Part shown: positions 7,751 through 16,732 of the stretch, piece by piece
How the letters are laid out: every line of letters starts with the position of its first letter
How positions within the stretch are numbered: position 1 is the stretch's first letter
NCBI RefSeq assembly: GCF_009792355.1
Contig: NZ_CP047045.1
Coordinates: 3,250,501 to 3,314,500, forward strand
From: Terricaulis silvestris
Lineage (GTDB): Bacteria > Pseudomonadota > Alphaproteobacteria > Caulobacterales > Aquidulcibacteraceae
DNA: 64,000 bases
Direction: 5' to 3'
The notes under the pieces: model-generated
What the model saw: the letters and a program-made list of their open reading frames with translations, nothing else
Told to the model about the DNA's origin: nothing
The model's database searches: none
Translations under genes and position numbers: made by a program

Positions 7751-10429
7751 CTAACGGCGACCGACGAACGCTCCCTCGAATACGTTGCCTGAGGGCGAAG
7801 GCGCAGTTGCAAAGGTGCCGGCGACTTCCGCGGCGTTCGGACCGGCAAAAATGCCGCCGATCGTGCCCGTGAGCACGCCGTCAGCGGTCGTGAACGGGCT
7901 TGAGAATTGCGTGCCCGAGATCGTGCCCGCGAAGGTGAAATCGGCGTTCACACCTGGAAATGGGTTCTGAGTTTCGATCATGTCGAGCGCACCGCTCAGC
8001 GCGCCCGTGGAAAAGTTGGCGGCCATGGTGAACCGGCCATCCAAGGCAGTTGTGTTGCCGCCTGTGCGATACTGTCCAACCGCGACACCGTCGTACGCGG
8101 CTGAGCCGGTCGTGGGCATCGCGTTGGTTTGCTGACCGAATGCGAAAAACCCGTCGGGATGTGAGGAATCGAAATAGTGCCCCAGGCTTGCATAGTTGAG
8201 ACTCACGCCGGCAATGCGCTCGATGATGGCAATGTTGAATGGGCCGGCTCCGGAGGTCTCGATCTGTTCGTATCGAAAGAATACGCCACCGCCGTTGGGA
8301 TCGAAAACGTGGCTAAAGCGATTGAGGCCCTGCATGGGCGGGTTCGGCACCGTCACGTTCACCACAAACGCGTCGCGCGTGAAGGCGAGCGCCATTGCGT
8401 CGTCTGCCGTAGCTCCTCCGCCCCTCGTCCAAGAGAAATTCAGGCCGTCCATCGGCAGGAGCGAAGACAGAAAATTTGAAGCGCCCGGAGCGGTGGAGAA
8501 AGTTTGTGGGAGGCCTGTGTTGATGCCCAGCGTCGGATTCCGCCCTGCGACGTATACGCCCGCGAAGTTCGCGAGACCCGGCGAGGAGAGCGAGAACGAA
8601 CCGCCGATCTCTGCGGCCGCGCGCGAACTGGGGCCGTAGAAACGGCCGACCACGGTGCCATTGAAGGCGCTGGCGGCCGGATTGATACCGTAGTGAAGTA
8701 CAGCGTTGGTCGCTGTAAACGTCTCCCCAAACGGCGCGCTGAAGCTTAATTCCCGCCCCAGGAATCCGACAGCGTCAAACGTACCTGGGCCGTCCTGATT
8801 GTAGGGAACGAAATTGTCGATCGCGCCGGCGAGCGTGCGGGTCGCAAAGTTCGCGTTGATACTGACCTGACCGTTCACGCGAGCGAGCAGGCCATCTGCG
8901 AAATTTTGGTACGAGCCAACGGCTTCGCCGAGGAAGGTAGCCTCGCCCATCGTCGGCAAATCTCCGAGCGGCGTTGTTGCACCAATCGTGGTGTAGAGAT
9001 CGAACGTGGTGATCGCGAAGGGCCCGGAGGGCAGCGATATCCGATATTCGAGCGCCTGTGCAAAAATCGGATACTGAGTTTGGCCGTCGCGGACGATTGG
9101 CAGGGGGTAGCGATAGAGTGCGCCACCACCGCTCGCCCAGAATTCTGGCACGATGCGATACATTTCTGGCGCCCCGGAATGCTGGCGCGTGGACGCGTCA
9201 AACAACGGGCTGCCGAATATGACGCTACCGCCCCCATTCGGAATCGATGCGAGGAGGTCGAATCCGTCATCGGTCTCGATGGGGGCGTTGGGCGTGAAGG
9301 TGACTTGATTGTTGGGACCTGAGGTGATGCCAGTCACGCCCATCGTGTCCGAGCCGGCAGAGCGCGCGATATAGGCGTATTGGACCGATTGCGGAGACGG
9401 AATGGCGAGACTGTCGGTAATGCGCCCCGCTACAAAGGCGCCGACAAGCTGGCCTCGGCCCGGCGCGAGAAAGCTGAACGCCGCGCCGGCCTCAAGATCT
9501 CCGGCATTGCCGTAAAACTGACCGTTGAGACTCCCACTCGGGGTTCCGGACAAGAACGGAAAGCTTACGCTCGTGCTCGTGAAATTCGTTCCGGACCGAT
9601 CGGCCACGAACGAGAAGTCAAGCTGCGAAAGATCGTTCGGTTGCACGTTGGGTAGGAGATACTCAACGCCACCCCGAATGGCGCCGGTCGTTTGCGAAAA
9701 GTCGATTTCCATGGCCGCGCGGGCGATGAAATCCGTGCGCTGCGCCGGGGCGCCTGTCGGCACAAACATCCCATATGCATCGCCGCGGAAGTGCGCCGAT
9801 CCCGTCGTGGGAAGGTCGGACAGCGCAGCAGACGTACCAATCAACTGATAGCCGCTTCGTGTTCCGTTCGCCCAGTACTGTGGCGCAGAGGCCCATTGCA
9901 GCAGCGTGACGTGATCCGCTGGATCTGGAACCATTCCAGGGTCGGATTGCAAATAGCTGCTGGCCGCATCAATCCGGCCTGATCCGCCCTCCTCCAATCG
10001 CAGCAGCTGATACTGGCTAGAATCCCAATAGTAAGAGTCGATGGTGCGATCGCCGACACTGAACCCGCGCAAGGCGTGAGCGCCCGGAACATTCGCAGTC
10101 TGGCCAGAAAACTGCGGCGCGGTGACGATGAGCGTCTCGTCGCCGTCCAGGTTGAGTTCCGCATACGTGGTTGCGTTGGGCGCATCCGGATCACGCACCG
10201 CAACACGCACGTTGCTGCTCGGAGCGCCGGACTCCCCCACACCCGTCGCAAACACGACGGCCGCGAACGGGCCCAGCAGAGTCGCAGCCGGCGGCGGTGG
10301 TGGCGGGGGAGGAGGTGGCGGCGATACGATTGGCCCACCACCGCCGCCGCCGCCCCCACCGGCGCAACCGCCTAGGATTGCGGCGGTGAGCGCCAGCATC
10401 GAAACGCGAAGCAGCTGCACTGAACTCAT
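7751..10429 (-). CDS. three-lobed TbpB-like surface lipoprotein (Slam cargo)
   Basis: This 892-residue lipoprotein has its lipobox Cys at 22, then Ala, nine glycines, IVS and a proline run, forming a flexible tether. Three homologous lobes follow (about 51-336, 370-630 and 650-892). Each contains an LPTTG/LPTMG/MPTTG motif (206, 491, 771), a TG-A/L-x-G turn, and a closing barrel signature of the form G-x-F-x-G...E-x-G...F...G-x-F/Y-V-A-G-R. That closing block is the hallmark of TbpB-type barrel domains, which bind host proteins or other ligands on the cell surface. TbpB itself has two lobes, so three is unusual. The gene starts 17 bases after the stop of the Slam gene and is clearly in its operon. 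The ligand cannot be predicted. Confidence 0.85.
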   Translation of the reverse strand: MSSVQLLRVSMLALTAAILGGCAGGGGGGGGGPIVSPPPPPPPPPPPAATLLGPFAAVVFATGVGESGAPSSNVRVAVRDPDAPNATTYAELNLDGDETLIVTAPQFSGQTANVPGAHALRGFSVGDRTIDSYYWDSSQYQLLRLEEGGSGRIDAASSYLQSDPGMVPDPADHVTLLQWASAPQYWANGTRSGYQLIGTSAALSDLPTTGSAHFRGDAYGMFVPTGAPAQRTDFIARAAMEIDFSQTTGAIRGGVEYLLPNVQPNDLSQLDFSFVADRSGTNFTSTSVSFPFLSGTPSGSLNGQFYGNAGDLEAGAAFSFLAPGRGQLVGAFVAGRITDSLAIPSPQSVQYAYIARSAGSDTMGVTGITSGPNNQVTFTPNAPIETDDGFDLLASIPNGGGSVIFGSPLFDASTRQHSGAPEMYRIVPEFWASGGGALYRYPLPIVRDGQTQYPIFAQALEYRISLPSGPFAITTFDLYTTIGATTPLGDLPTMGEATFLGEAVGSYQNFADGLLARVNGQVSINANFATRTLAGAIDNFVPYNQDGPGTFDAVGFLGRELSFSAPFGETFTATNAVLHYGINPAASAFNGTVVGRFYGPSSRAAAEIGGSFSLSSPGLANFAGVYVAGRNPTLGINTGLPQTFSTAPGASNFLSSLLPMDGLNFSWTRGGGATADDAMALAFTRDAFVVNVTVPNPPMQGLNRFSHVFDPNGGGVFFRYEQIETSGAGPFNIAIIERIAGVSLNYASLGHYFDSSHPDGFFAFGQQTNAMPTTGSAAYDGVAVGQYRTGGNTTALDGRFTMAANFSTGALSGALDMIETQNPFPGVNADFTFAGTISGTQFSSPFTTADGVLTGTIGGIFAGPNAAEVAGTFATAPSPSGNVFEGAFVGRR

Positions 10430-10446
10430 GACTTTCCCCACCCTTT

Positions 10447-11781
10447 TTAGAACGTACGCGTCAGCCCGAATTCGACGCGCGTGCGCGAATAATCTTCCAA
10501 CTCGATATTGCTGTCGTTTTGCGCGACCAGCGCGCCGAGATACGGATTGTAGCCAAAGACGCGCCAATCCCGTTTGATGCCGCGAAGCGAGAGCGAAATT
10601 TCCAAGTCCTCGCGCGCCACGCCAAACAACGGGGCCGCCTCGTCGAAATCTCGTTGCTCGACGGCGGCCTCGGCCCAGACGCCAAAGCCGGCCGGAAGCG
10701 CGTGATAACCGCCCGCAGACACGCGCGTCGCCGCGAAGGTCTCGGCATCACTTTCCGCATCGACCAGTCGGAGCGCCGCACCTGCACGCCAGAAGAAGAT
10801 CGGCGAGACGTAGCGCGAACGGTCCCAGTCTAGCGAATATACGTCCGCGTCACGATCTACGCTGTCGTCATAATCTAAACGGCTGGCGGACAGGCTGACG
10901 TCGTGCACCGTCCTGCCATTGCTGAGACGTTGTCGGAATTCGAGGCCCGCGCTGCTCGATAGCCAATCGCCGCCAAACCAGCGACGATCGCCGATGAGCG
11001 CCAGTTCAGATCGCGCGCCCATGCTGACGTATTGCACGCCGAGCCGGCCCGACGCCGCCGCATCGTCGAACGCGGTCTGCTCGTTGTCCGTGCCGCGAAG
11101 GCTCACGCCGACGATACCGCTGAAGGGACCGTCGGTCGCGAACGCGCGCTCGGCGCCGGCTGCAGCTGTGATGTTCAATCCCGATGTGCGACGCGCTTCG
11201 TCAGAGAGTTCGAACGGCAAACCGAAAAGTTGCGCCTGCTCGGCGTCCGTCGCCGCATTGACGTTGGTGTCGGGCGCGACAGCAAGATTGACCGAGAAGC
11301 GCCACCGGTCGCGGCGCTCCAATTGCGTGAGCGCATCGTTCACTACCGCGCGCACCTCCGGTGGAAGGTCCGTGGTCAGCGCCAGACGGTAATTCTGCTC
11401 CGCCGCACGGTCGTCGCCGAGTTCGACGAAAGTCTCCGCCAATTCGAGCCGAACGCGACCAAGCGATGCATCCTGATCGAGAAGCCGCTGATACAATTCT
11501 ATGGCGCGACGTGGCCGACCGCGCTGGCGTGCGATGAAGGCTTCAATGAACAGCACTTCCGGCGCCGCACGCTGATCGGGCGGAAGAGCGTCAATCAGCG
11601 CTTGAGCGTCGTCCCACCTGCGATCGCGAATGAAAGTTCCGAGCGCAACGCTGCGGTCTGTGATCTCATCGCCGCTTGCTGGCGACGCCATCGCAGCACA
11701 ACTCGAAAGCCCGAGCCCACCGAAGGTGACCAAGGCCCCGAGCGCGGCAAGGTATGCGCCCCGCGCGATCGACCGCTTCAC
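10447..11781 (-). CDS. Slam-type surface lipoprotein translocator (type XI secretion)
   Basis: This 444-residue outer-membrane protein has an N-terminal signal, a helical TPR-like region (about 50-160, including AIELYQRLLDQDASLGRVRL and the repeat after it) and a C-terminal beta-barrel from about residue 163 to the terminal phenylalanine (FGLTRTF). This is the Slam (DUF560) layout: TPR domain plus a 14-strand barrel that moves lipoproteins across the outer membrane. The terminal Phe fits a BAM targeting signal. It lies immediately upstream of the TbpB-like lipoprotein, the normal arrangement for a translocator and its cargo. A Cys at residue 28 in the signal region could be a lipobox, which is not typical of Slams. 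Confidence 0.85.
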   Translation of the reverse strand: MKRSIARGAYLAALGALVTFGGLGLSSCAAMASPASGDEITDRSVALGTFIRDRRWDDAQALIDALPPDQRAAPEVLFIEAFIARQRGRPRRAIELYQRLLDQDASLGRVRLELAETFVELGDDRAAEQNYRLALTTDLPPEVRAVVNDALTQLERRDRWRFSVNLAVAPDTNVNAATDAEQAQLFGLPFELSDEARRTSGLNITAAAGAERAFATDGPFSGIVGVSLRGTDNEQTAFDDAAASGRLGVQYVSMGARSELALIGDRRWFGGDWLSSSAGLEFRQRLSNGRTVHDVSLSASRLDYDDSVDRDADVYSLDWDRSRYVSPIFFWRAGAALRLVDAESDAETFAATRVSAGGYHALPAGFGVWAEAAVEQRDFDEAAPLFGVAREDLEISLSLRGIKRDWRVFGYNPYLGALVAQNDSNIELEDYSRTRVEFGLTRTF

Positions 11782-12234
11782 TCGTCGTCCCCACCATGCC
11801 CGAACGGTGCGATTGCCCGCGGGTCAATGTCTCGCAGCGTTTCCATACGATCGACCGTTGTCAACATTAGGTTGAGCCGTCTCGCGAAACACGATGTTTT
11901 GGCGGGGCTAGCGGTGCGCGGGCGCCACGTTGTGTAAGCTCTCGGCGCACCATTGGTGCGGACGCAATTGGGTTCCAGCACCACCACGAGATTGGCTTCG
12001 ATCTGACCGCCATCGTGCGCCATTCGACAATGTGGTCGAATGGCCGACGCGCGCCGATCCAACGGGTGGCGCCCGTCTCTTCAGAGCGGCGCACGTTCGC
12101 CGAGCGGCGGGTTTGGGCCATGGCGCGCCTTTGCGTACGAAATTACGAGCGGCGAAGGCGCTCAATTCGTGACGCTCGGGTCAGCGTCGGATGGTCGGCC
12201 TGATGTCGCCGGAAAACGCCGCTCAAGAACTGCG
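11782..12234. other. noncoding region upstream of slam, with a hairpin
   Basis: No real gene is visible. A perfect inverted repeat, CATTCGAC / GTCGAATG, with a six-base loop lies at 12021-12042 and could be a terminator stem for the gene to its right or an operator. The promoter of the Slam operon should lie just left of it. Confidence 0.45.
12021..12042. repeat. 8-bp perfect inverted repeat
   Basis: Arms CATTCGAC (12021-12028) and GTCGAATG (12035-12042) enclose AATGTG. There is no T-run, so an intrinsic terminator is not proven. The right arm resembles half-sites of the dispersed repeat (TCGAATGGCCGAC). Confidence 0.5.
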
Positions 12235-12729
12235 CTATTCTGCTCGGCACACTGAGCTTAGCGCCGGCTCAAGGAGCATCACGCGATTGTCCCTAAGCGC
12301 CAGGTCGGGACTGAATTCCTGCATTCCCTCCACCTGCATGCGCTGAAGCCTTATGCGCAGGCCGGCACCATTGCGCTCAATGGTGAAGCTGCCGCCATCG
12401 CCCTCGATAACGCAGGAGGCAAGAGCGCCTTGTGGTTCGCAAATAGCGACGCCCGAGTATGTGTCGGCGTCGTCCAACACTTTAAAACGAAATGCCAGAT
12501 TGTAGTGCGCAGGCGCCTGGGTCTCGACCCAGTCCGGCCCTGGATCGCCTAGATAGAAGTGCGTCACGGTCTGATCCGGATGCGAACCCAAGTGCGCTTG
12601 GTCATAGATGCGCGCGAAGCAAGCGCCGTTGTGTGCGAGAGTGTCGTACAGCGATTGCGCCTGCGTCGACCCGCAAGCACCCGTCACGAAGGCGGCGGCG
12701 GTCGAAATCAGCGTGCAGCGCTTACTCAT
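12235..12729 (-). CDS. exported hypothetical protein (164 aa)
   Basis: An N-terminal signal peptide (TAAAFVTGACG, possibly a lipobox with Cys19, or SPase I cleavage after QAQ) precedes about 140 residues of beta-type sequence with four cysteines. GGAGG stands five to six bases before the ATG. No family recognised. It lies alone between two noncoding gaps. Confidence 0.75.
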   Translation of the reverse strand: MSKRCTLISTAAAFVTGACGSTQAQSLYDTLAHNGACFARIYDQAHLGSHPDQTVTHFYLGDPGPDWVETQAPAHYNLAFRFKVLDDADTYSGVAICEPQGALASCVIEGDGGSFTIERNGAGLRIRLQRMQVEGMQEFSPDLALRDNRVMLLEPALSSVCRAE

Positions 12730-12792
12730 CTCGGCCTCCGTTCTCAGACCCTATCACGGCTTCTGGTCGTTGCGAGTGCGCTCACCGGCAGC

Positions 12793-12862
12793 GTCGCCCC
12801 AATGCGGTCAGGGTGTTGGCAGCCACAGCAACGGCGCGGCATCGCCGACAACGGTCATTGCC
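12793..12862 (+). repeat. dispersed intergenic repeat, copy 7
   Basis: Left half GTCGCCCCAATGCGGTCAGG and right half GCATCGCCGACAACGGTCATTG. The two halves are clearly related to each other: both read TCGCC-x-AATGCGG/CAACGG-TCA. Confidence 0.6.
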
Positions 12863-12905
12863 CCGAATCCTGAGACACGCGCATGAAATAGGCGTATCGC
12901 GACGC

Positions 12906-13085
12906 ATGGCCGAGAAACTGCAAACAATCGCTGAACTCATCGCAGGTGCGCGCAGCGCCGTGATGAGCCCACGAGGCAGCCGTCGCCATCTCACTTGCGC
13001 TGCCTGCGGCCAGATGTACGACAGGACCGATCCAGCGCAAGTGAGCCACCATCTTAGCGTGGAGCATCCGAAGTGGACCCCTTGA
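12906..13085 (+). CDS. small CxxC/HHxxxxH zinc-binding protein (59 aa)
   Basis: The frame encodes MAEKLQTIAELIAG, then TCAACGQMYD and a C-terminal HHLSVEHPKW. A CxxC pair followed about 15 residues later by HH-x4-H is a plausible C2H2-type zinc site. Composition is ordinary and differs from the arginine-rich extension upstream in the same frame. The start at 12906 is chosen on composition; no strong ribosome binding site is visible. It could be a small regulatory or nucleic-acid binding protein; function unknown. Confidence 0.6.
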   Translation: MAEKLQTIAELIAGARSAVMSPRGSRRHLTCAACGQMYDRTDPAQVSHHLSVEHPKWTP

Positions 13086-13100
13086 CGTCAGCGACGTAGT

Positions 13101-13165
13101 CGCTCGAATGCGGTCAGCGCCTTAAGCTCTGCGACCCGCGTGATCTCGCCGGTTGCAGTCATTCG
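13101..13165 (+). repeat. dispersed intergenic repeat, copy 8
   Basis: Left half CGCTCGAATGCGGTCAGCG and right half GATCTCGCCGGTTGCAGTCATT. It is immediately downstream of the small zinc protein. Confidence 0.6.
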
Positions 13166-13230
13166 CCGGCACGTAACGATTGATAAAGCGAGATAGTGCC
13201 GACCAACGCGGCGTTGATGTCGTCGACCAG

Positions 13231-13806
13231 CTATCGTTCTGTCCGAGGCATGTCTTGCGCGAACGCGCAGTCGTTTGCCTGTGCCAATTCACCGAGGCGC
13301 TGACCGCGCATCATCGCCGGCATCATGTTGGACATGTTGCCGATCATTCCGGCCATTTCGCTCTGGCTCTCCGCCGCGTCCGCCTGTTGCTGGGCTGCCT
13401 GCGCCTGCATCGCGGCGGCTTGCGCATAGCCAGCGCCCGGAACGAATGAGCTGATCACCCCAGTGACGATGCCAGTTGTCATCTGGCCACGCGCTCGTTC
13501 GCTCGCCTCCTGCTGAAGTTCTTGCTGGCGTTGCGCCGATGCCTCGATCTCCGACCGTTGAGTCCGCATGGCGTCTGTGTTCATTGTCGTGCCCATTTCG
13601 GTTTGGATCTGCTCGCACGTTAGCAATTCATCGCCGGGGCGCGCGGCATTGGCTTGCGCGAGCGCTTGCTCTGCTTGCATGCGCTCGCTAGCGGCTTGCA
13701 TGGCGTTCACGCCGTCTTGCGCCAGAGCCGACCCCGGAGGGAGAACCAAAGGCGTCGTCAAAATCATTGCGGCAGCAATCACCGCCAGGCGTTCAACGTT
13801 CTTCAA
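13231..13806 (-). CDS. exported Ala/Gln-rich hypothetical protein
   Basis: This 191-residue protein has a signal peptide ending ALAQ (about residue 30). The mature part is helical and rich in Ala, Gln and Met, with heptad-like spacing (ASERMQAEQALAQAN; IEASAQRQQELQQEASER). A hydrophobic glycine-rich stretch follows (GIVTGVISSFVPGAGYAQAAA). The start codon is TTG at 13806 with GGGAGG about six bases upstream. Two cysteines (TCEQ and DCAF) may pair in the periplasm. Function unknown. Confidence 0.75.
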   Translation of the reverse strand: MKNVERLAVIAAAMILTTPLVLPPGSALAQDGVNAMQAASERMQAEQALAQANAARPGDELLTCEQIQTEMGTTMNTDAMRTQRSEIEASAQRQQELQQEASERARGQMTTGIVTGVISSFVPGAGYAQAAAMQAQAAQQQADAAESQSEMAGMIGNMSNMMPAMMRGQRLGELAQANDCAFAQDMPRTER

Positions 13807-14118
13807 CTCGCACCTCCCGAACTCGCCTCAAGACAGAGATTGGCGGGCCAGGACGCGCTCAATATCGCCAAAACGCCAGCGAAATCCGAGGCAATGTCAC
13901 CGGCGACGTCGGAGAATGGCCGGCACGTGCTCGCATCGATCAGCGAATGTTTGGGCCGCTCAAAGCAAGAGGCAGATCACAATCGGTGAGCTACGGCGCG
14001 CTTTCGCCGTTAGCGAACGCTAGGCCTCCGTAGGAGCCACGTCGGCCGCCCGTAAAATCTGTTGCGCATCAAGTCTCGCGCCGAAGCCTATCCGCCGTGA
14101 AGCAAAGCGAGCGTCTCT
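13807..14118. other. noncoding gap
   Basis: Only degenerate fragments resembling the dispersed repeat (around 13860-13930) can be seen. No gene-like frame and no convincing promoter or terminator. Confidence 0.4.
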
Positions 14119-14484
14119 CTAGTGGTCAGCGCGAGTCGTTGCCGTTCCCACAGTTGTCCCATTCGCACGCGTTTGCGGCGCCGTCGTTGCCGTCGCTGTG
14201 CCGCTGGGCATTCTTGACACGCGGTTCCGCGCCGGCCGGATTGCCGTGGGAGAACAAATGCCAAAATGGCATTCATAGGTCTGGCCGAAGACTTTCGTGC
14301 AGACGTAGTAGTACGACGCCTCCGAAGACTGCATGCAGTACCAACCGTTCCGCTCCAATTCGTCCTGCGACACGGCCGTGCCGCTCTGCGAGTTGTTTGT
14401 GGCGAACGCGGGGGACGCAATGGCGGCTGCAACAGCGAAAGCAGCGGCTGCGCAGAGTGTTGAAATGGATTTGGCGCTGCGCAT
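14119..14484 (-). CDS. small secreted Cys-containing protein
   Basis: This 121-residue product starts at an ATG preceded by GGAGG. Its signal peptide ends near AFATNN (residue 27). The short mature part has four cysteines in about 30 residues (WYCMQ, YVCTK, YECHFGIC), likely two disulfides, then a Thr/Ala/Arg-rich low-complexity tail. The tail looks unlike the rest and a different frame could read differently, so a frameshift near the 3' end is possible. No family recognised. Confidence 0.6.
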   Translation of the reverse strand: MRSAKSISTLCAAAAFAVAAAIASPAFATNNSQSGTAVSQDELERNGWYCMQSSEASYYYVCTKVFGQTYECHFGICSPTAIRPARNRVSRMPSGTATATTAPQTRANGTTVGTATTRADH

Positions 14485-14730
14485 TTGGGTCCTCCATGGT
14501 GTGTGCATGACGTAGATGGGATCGACGCGGATGGGCGCTGTGCCGACAGTCACGCTGCGCTCTCTGAGGACGGCCGAACCGCATGCGCTGAGCGTTGGCG
14601 CGGCGGATTGAATTGCCCGTTTCTCGCCGGCAACAGACATACGAAGAGTTCGCGGATGAGCCACCTCTCCCGTGTTGGCGGAGGCCACCGAGGGGACTAT
14701 CGTTCGAGTAGCGGTGTTCGGGAACGCGAC

Positions 14731-15315
14731 ATGAGTGAAGCCGACCAGCTGGCGGACGACATCATCGTGAATGGCTTTGCCATTGCTGAAAGTCGCCTCG
14801 GCGTTTCAGTGCTGGATCGTCTTCGTTGTATCCCTACTGAACAGCTTGCGTCCTCTGCCGTCGGCGCCACACGCACTTCCTCGGACGGCGGCAACGCACG
14901 TGTCCGCCTGATGCCGGACTGCCCCGACCTCTGGCCATTGCACCAGGATCAGCTTCTGTTGACCGTAACGGCGCGCGTTCTGCGCAATCCGTTCGCCCTA
15001 AAGTATCTTCAATCCCGCACCGTCCATTCCGGATCCGCCTGTCAGACGCTGCACATGGACTGTGACGTGGGCACAGGCGCCGGCAAGTTGCTCGCCTTCA
15101 TCTGGATGCTCGACAGTTTCGACACGAATAACGGCGCGACACAGTTCATCCCGGGCTCGCATCGCAGCTCTCCCGCCGGTCCGCCGATGCTGGCTATCGG
15201 CCCAGCCGGCAGCCTTATCATCTATGACCGCGCCGTCCTGCATGGTTACACGCCCAACCAAAGCAATGCCGACCGCAGATCGATCCAGGGCGGCTTCGAT
15301 CCCACAGCTCCCTGA
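14731..15315 (+). CDS. PhyH-type Fe(II)/2-oxoglutarate dioxygenase
   Basis: This 194-residue protein carries the iron-binding HxD in LHMDCD, then LLAFIWMLDSFDTNNGATQFIPGSH, the pattern of phytanoyl-CoA dioxygenase family enzymes. The distal iron ligand His is in VLHGYTPN and the 2-oxoglutarate Arg is probably in DRRSIQGG. These enzymes hydroxylate small molecules using iron and 2-oxoglutarate; substrate unknown. It is shorter than most family members (usually over 250). The frame extends upstream to 14485, but that part has shadow composition, so I start at the ATG at 14731. Confidence 0.82.
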   Translation: MSEADQLADDIIVNGFAIAESRLGVSVLDRLRCIPTEQLASSAVGATRTSSDGGNARVRLMPDCPDLWPLHQDQLLLTVTARVLRNPFALKYLQSRTVHSGSACQTLHMDCDVGTGAGKLLAFIWMLDSFDTNNGATQFIPGSHRSSPAGPPMLAIGPAGSLIIYDRAVLHGYTPNQSNADRRSIQGGFDPTAP

Positions 15316-15376
15316 TACGAGTGTGAGAGTCTGCTTTGGGCCAGGCCCAGACCGTAACTCCAAATTCCTCGACCGG

Positions 15377-15466
15377 CGCGCTCGCCCCAAAGCGGTCAGA
15401 ACACCACAGTTTGCTGGAAACTGAAGGCGTAGCGTAAGCCGCTTTCAGTATCTCGCCGCTTGGGCT
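15377..15466 (+). repeat. dispersed intergenic repeat, copy 9
   Basis: Left half GCGCTCGCCCCAAAGCGGTCAG is very close to copy 7. The right half is a shortened TATCTCGCCGCTTGGGC, and the spacer is longer than in other copies. Confidence 0.5.
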
Positions 15467-15491
15467 AGCTTCACCGCGGGAGGCAAGCGCA

Positions 15492-16127
15492 ATGAAGCGG
15501 TTCCTGCTGGCCACGGCGCTGATCGCGTTCGCGACGGCCGCTGACGCGCAGCAACCGCAACTTCCCGCACCGCAACCGATCCCGCGCCAAACGCCGACAC
15601 TGCCGCCGCCCACACTCGGTAGCGCGACCTTCGTCTACACCGCGACCACGGGTGCGCCTGTGCGTCACTCCGGCAGTGTGACGGCGGGAACGCTCACCTG
15701 GACGTGCCGCGACACGACCTGCACGATCCGCGGGCCCTGGCCCCAGCCCGGTGTTGCGGCTTGCGCGGCGCTCGCGCGTGAAATCGGCCGTATCGTTTCG
15801 TACGGACGCCCGGGCGCAATGCTGAACACCGCCCAGATCACGCAATGCAATGGAAACCTGCCGCCATCGCTGCCACCGCCACCGCCACCGCCGCCACCGC
15901 CGCCGCCTCCCGCGCCGGGCATCGAGATAGCAACGTCACTCGTGCGCGCCGAAGGCTCGCCTCTCGCGCACGCGCCGCCGCCAACGGGAGCATTCACCCC
16001 CGTCGACATCACGACCTCGACGGTGCGTGCGGAAGGATCACCTGAAGCCGTGGCGCCGCCACCCGGACCATTCTCGCCCATCGACATTACCACCAGCACC
16101 GTGCGAGCCGAAGGAGCGCCGCCATGA
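15492..16127 (+). CDS. periplasmic CC_3515-like protein with proline linker and repeated tail
   Basis: This 211-residue protein starts after GGGAGG. It has a signal peptide (ATAADAQ), a proline-rich spacer and a compact domain of about 85 residues. That domain contains LTWTCRDTTCT and VAACAALAREIGRIVSYG, as in the CC_3515-type domain of Caulobacterales. A run of about 15 prolines follows, then three tail repeats of the form I-(A/T)-T-S-x-V-R-A-E-G-(S/A)-P spaced about 29 residues. The tail could be a periplasm-spanning or protein-docking segment. It overlaps the next gene by four bases (ATGA), so the two are translationally coupled. Confidence 0.75.
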   Translation: MKRFLLATALIAFATAADAQQPQLPAPQPIPRQTPTLPPPTLGSATFVYTATTGAPVRHSGSVTAGTLTWTCRDTTCTIRGPWPQPGVAACAALAREIGRIVSYGRPGAMLNTAQITQCNGNLPPSLPPPPPPPPPPPPPAPGIEIATSLVRAEGSPLAHAPPPTGAFTPVDITTSTVRAEGSPEAVAPPPGPFSPIDITTSTVRAEGAPP

Positions 16128-16576
16128 AGTCCCTGTCCGCCCTCGCCGCCGCCGCAGCGCTCACGTTTGCGGCGTGGGCAACGCCGACGCTCGCCAGCGC
16201 CGGCGACTTCAACCTCACTGTTCCTGTAGAGCTGGTGAACATGCCGGCTGCGGTCAATCGCGGCCGAGTAACGTGTACGGTCTATGTCGGCTCAGCGATC
16301 GGCCCCGCGGCGGGAGAGGCCAATTCGGCCGAATTCGCGGTCAGCGACGGAGCGTATCGCGGCTCGGCGCGGGTCGAAGTCGCGGTGCGCTCGGGGTTCA
16401 GCGCCAACTCGATCACCAACTATGCTTGTCATCTCTGGTTCTATGTGACGCTACCGGGAACGCGCAGCGGCTGGTACAACGCTGAACACCTCACGCAGGA
16501 AGGCTACCCCATCGAAGCACGGCTGATCACGCAGCCGCGCCGCGGCAGCGTCGCCTTCGGCACGATCTCGCGTTGA
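16124..16576 (+). CDS. exported hypothetical protein, partner of the CC_3515-like gene
   Basis: This 150-residue protein has a signal peptide ending TLASAG and a beta-rich mature part (FNLTVPVELVNM; VTCTVYVGSAIGP; YACHLWFYVTLPG) with two cysteines. AAGGAG lies seven bases before the ATG, inside the preceding gene. Only its coupling to the upstream gene hints at function: the two probably act together in the periplasm. Confidence 0.78.
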   Translation: MKSLSALAAAAALTFAAWATPTLASAGDFNLTVPVELVNMPAAVNRGRVTCTVYVGSAIGPAAGEANSAEFAVSDGAYRGSARVEVAVRSGFSANSITNYACHLWFYVTLPGTRSGWYNAEHLTQEGYPIEARLITQPRRGSVAFGTISR

Positions 16577-16651
16577 CTATTCCGGCGGCTACGTAATCGG
16601 GCCAGCGTGTGCCCTATCGCGATTTTTCACGACAGGCGTGGTCGGTCAATC

Positions 16652-16703
16652 GCTTAGCGCTCGCGCGTCAGGCGCGTTGTCGCCGAACGCGGACATTGGC
16701 CGC
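16652..16703 (+). repeat. dispersed intergenic repeat, copy 10
   Basis: The right half TGTCGCCGAACGCGGACATTG is one of the best-conserved. The left half (GCGCTCGCGCGTCAGGCGCG) is degenerate. Confidence 0.5.
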
Positions 16704-16732
16704 TTTAGCGCCGTCTGGAACGAACGCATCAG

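Noticed and set aside
10290-10360. Possible phase-variable homopolymer in the TbpB-like gene
   Set aside because: The Gly and Pro runs use mixed codons; there is no long single-base tract likely to slip.
10447-11937. Overlapping + strand frame (11032-11937) opposite slam
   Set aside because: Arginine-rich shadow composition and no motif; the Slam-like gene on the - strand is clear.
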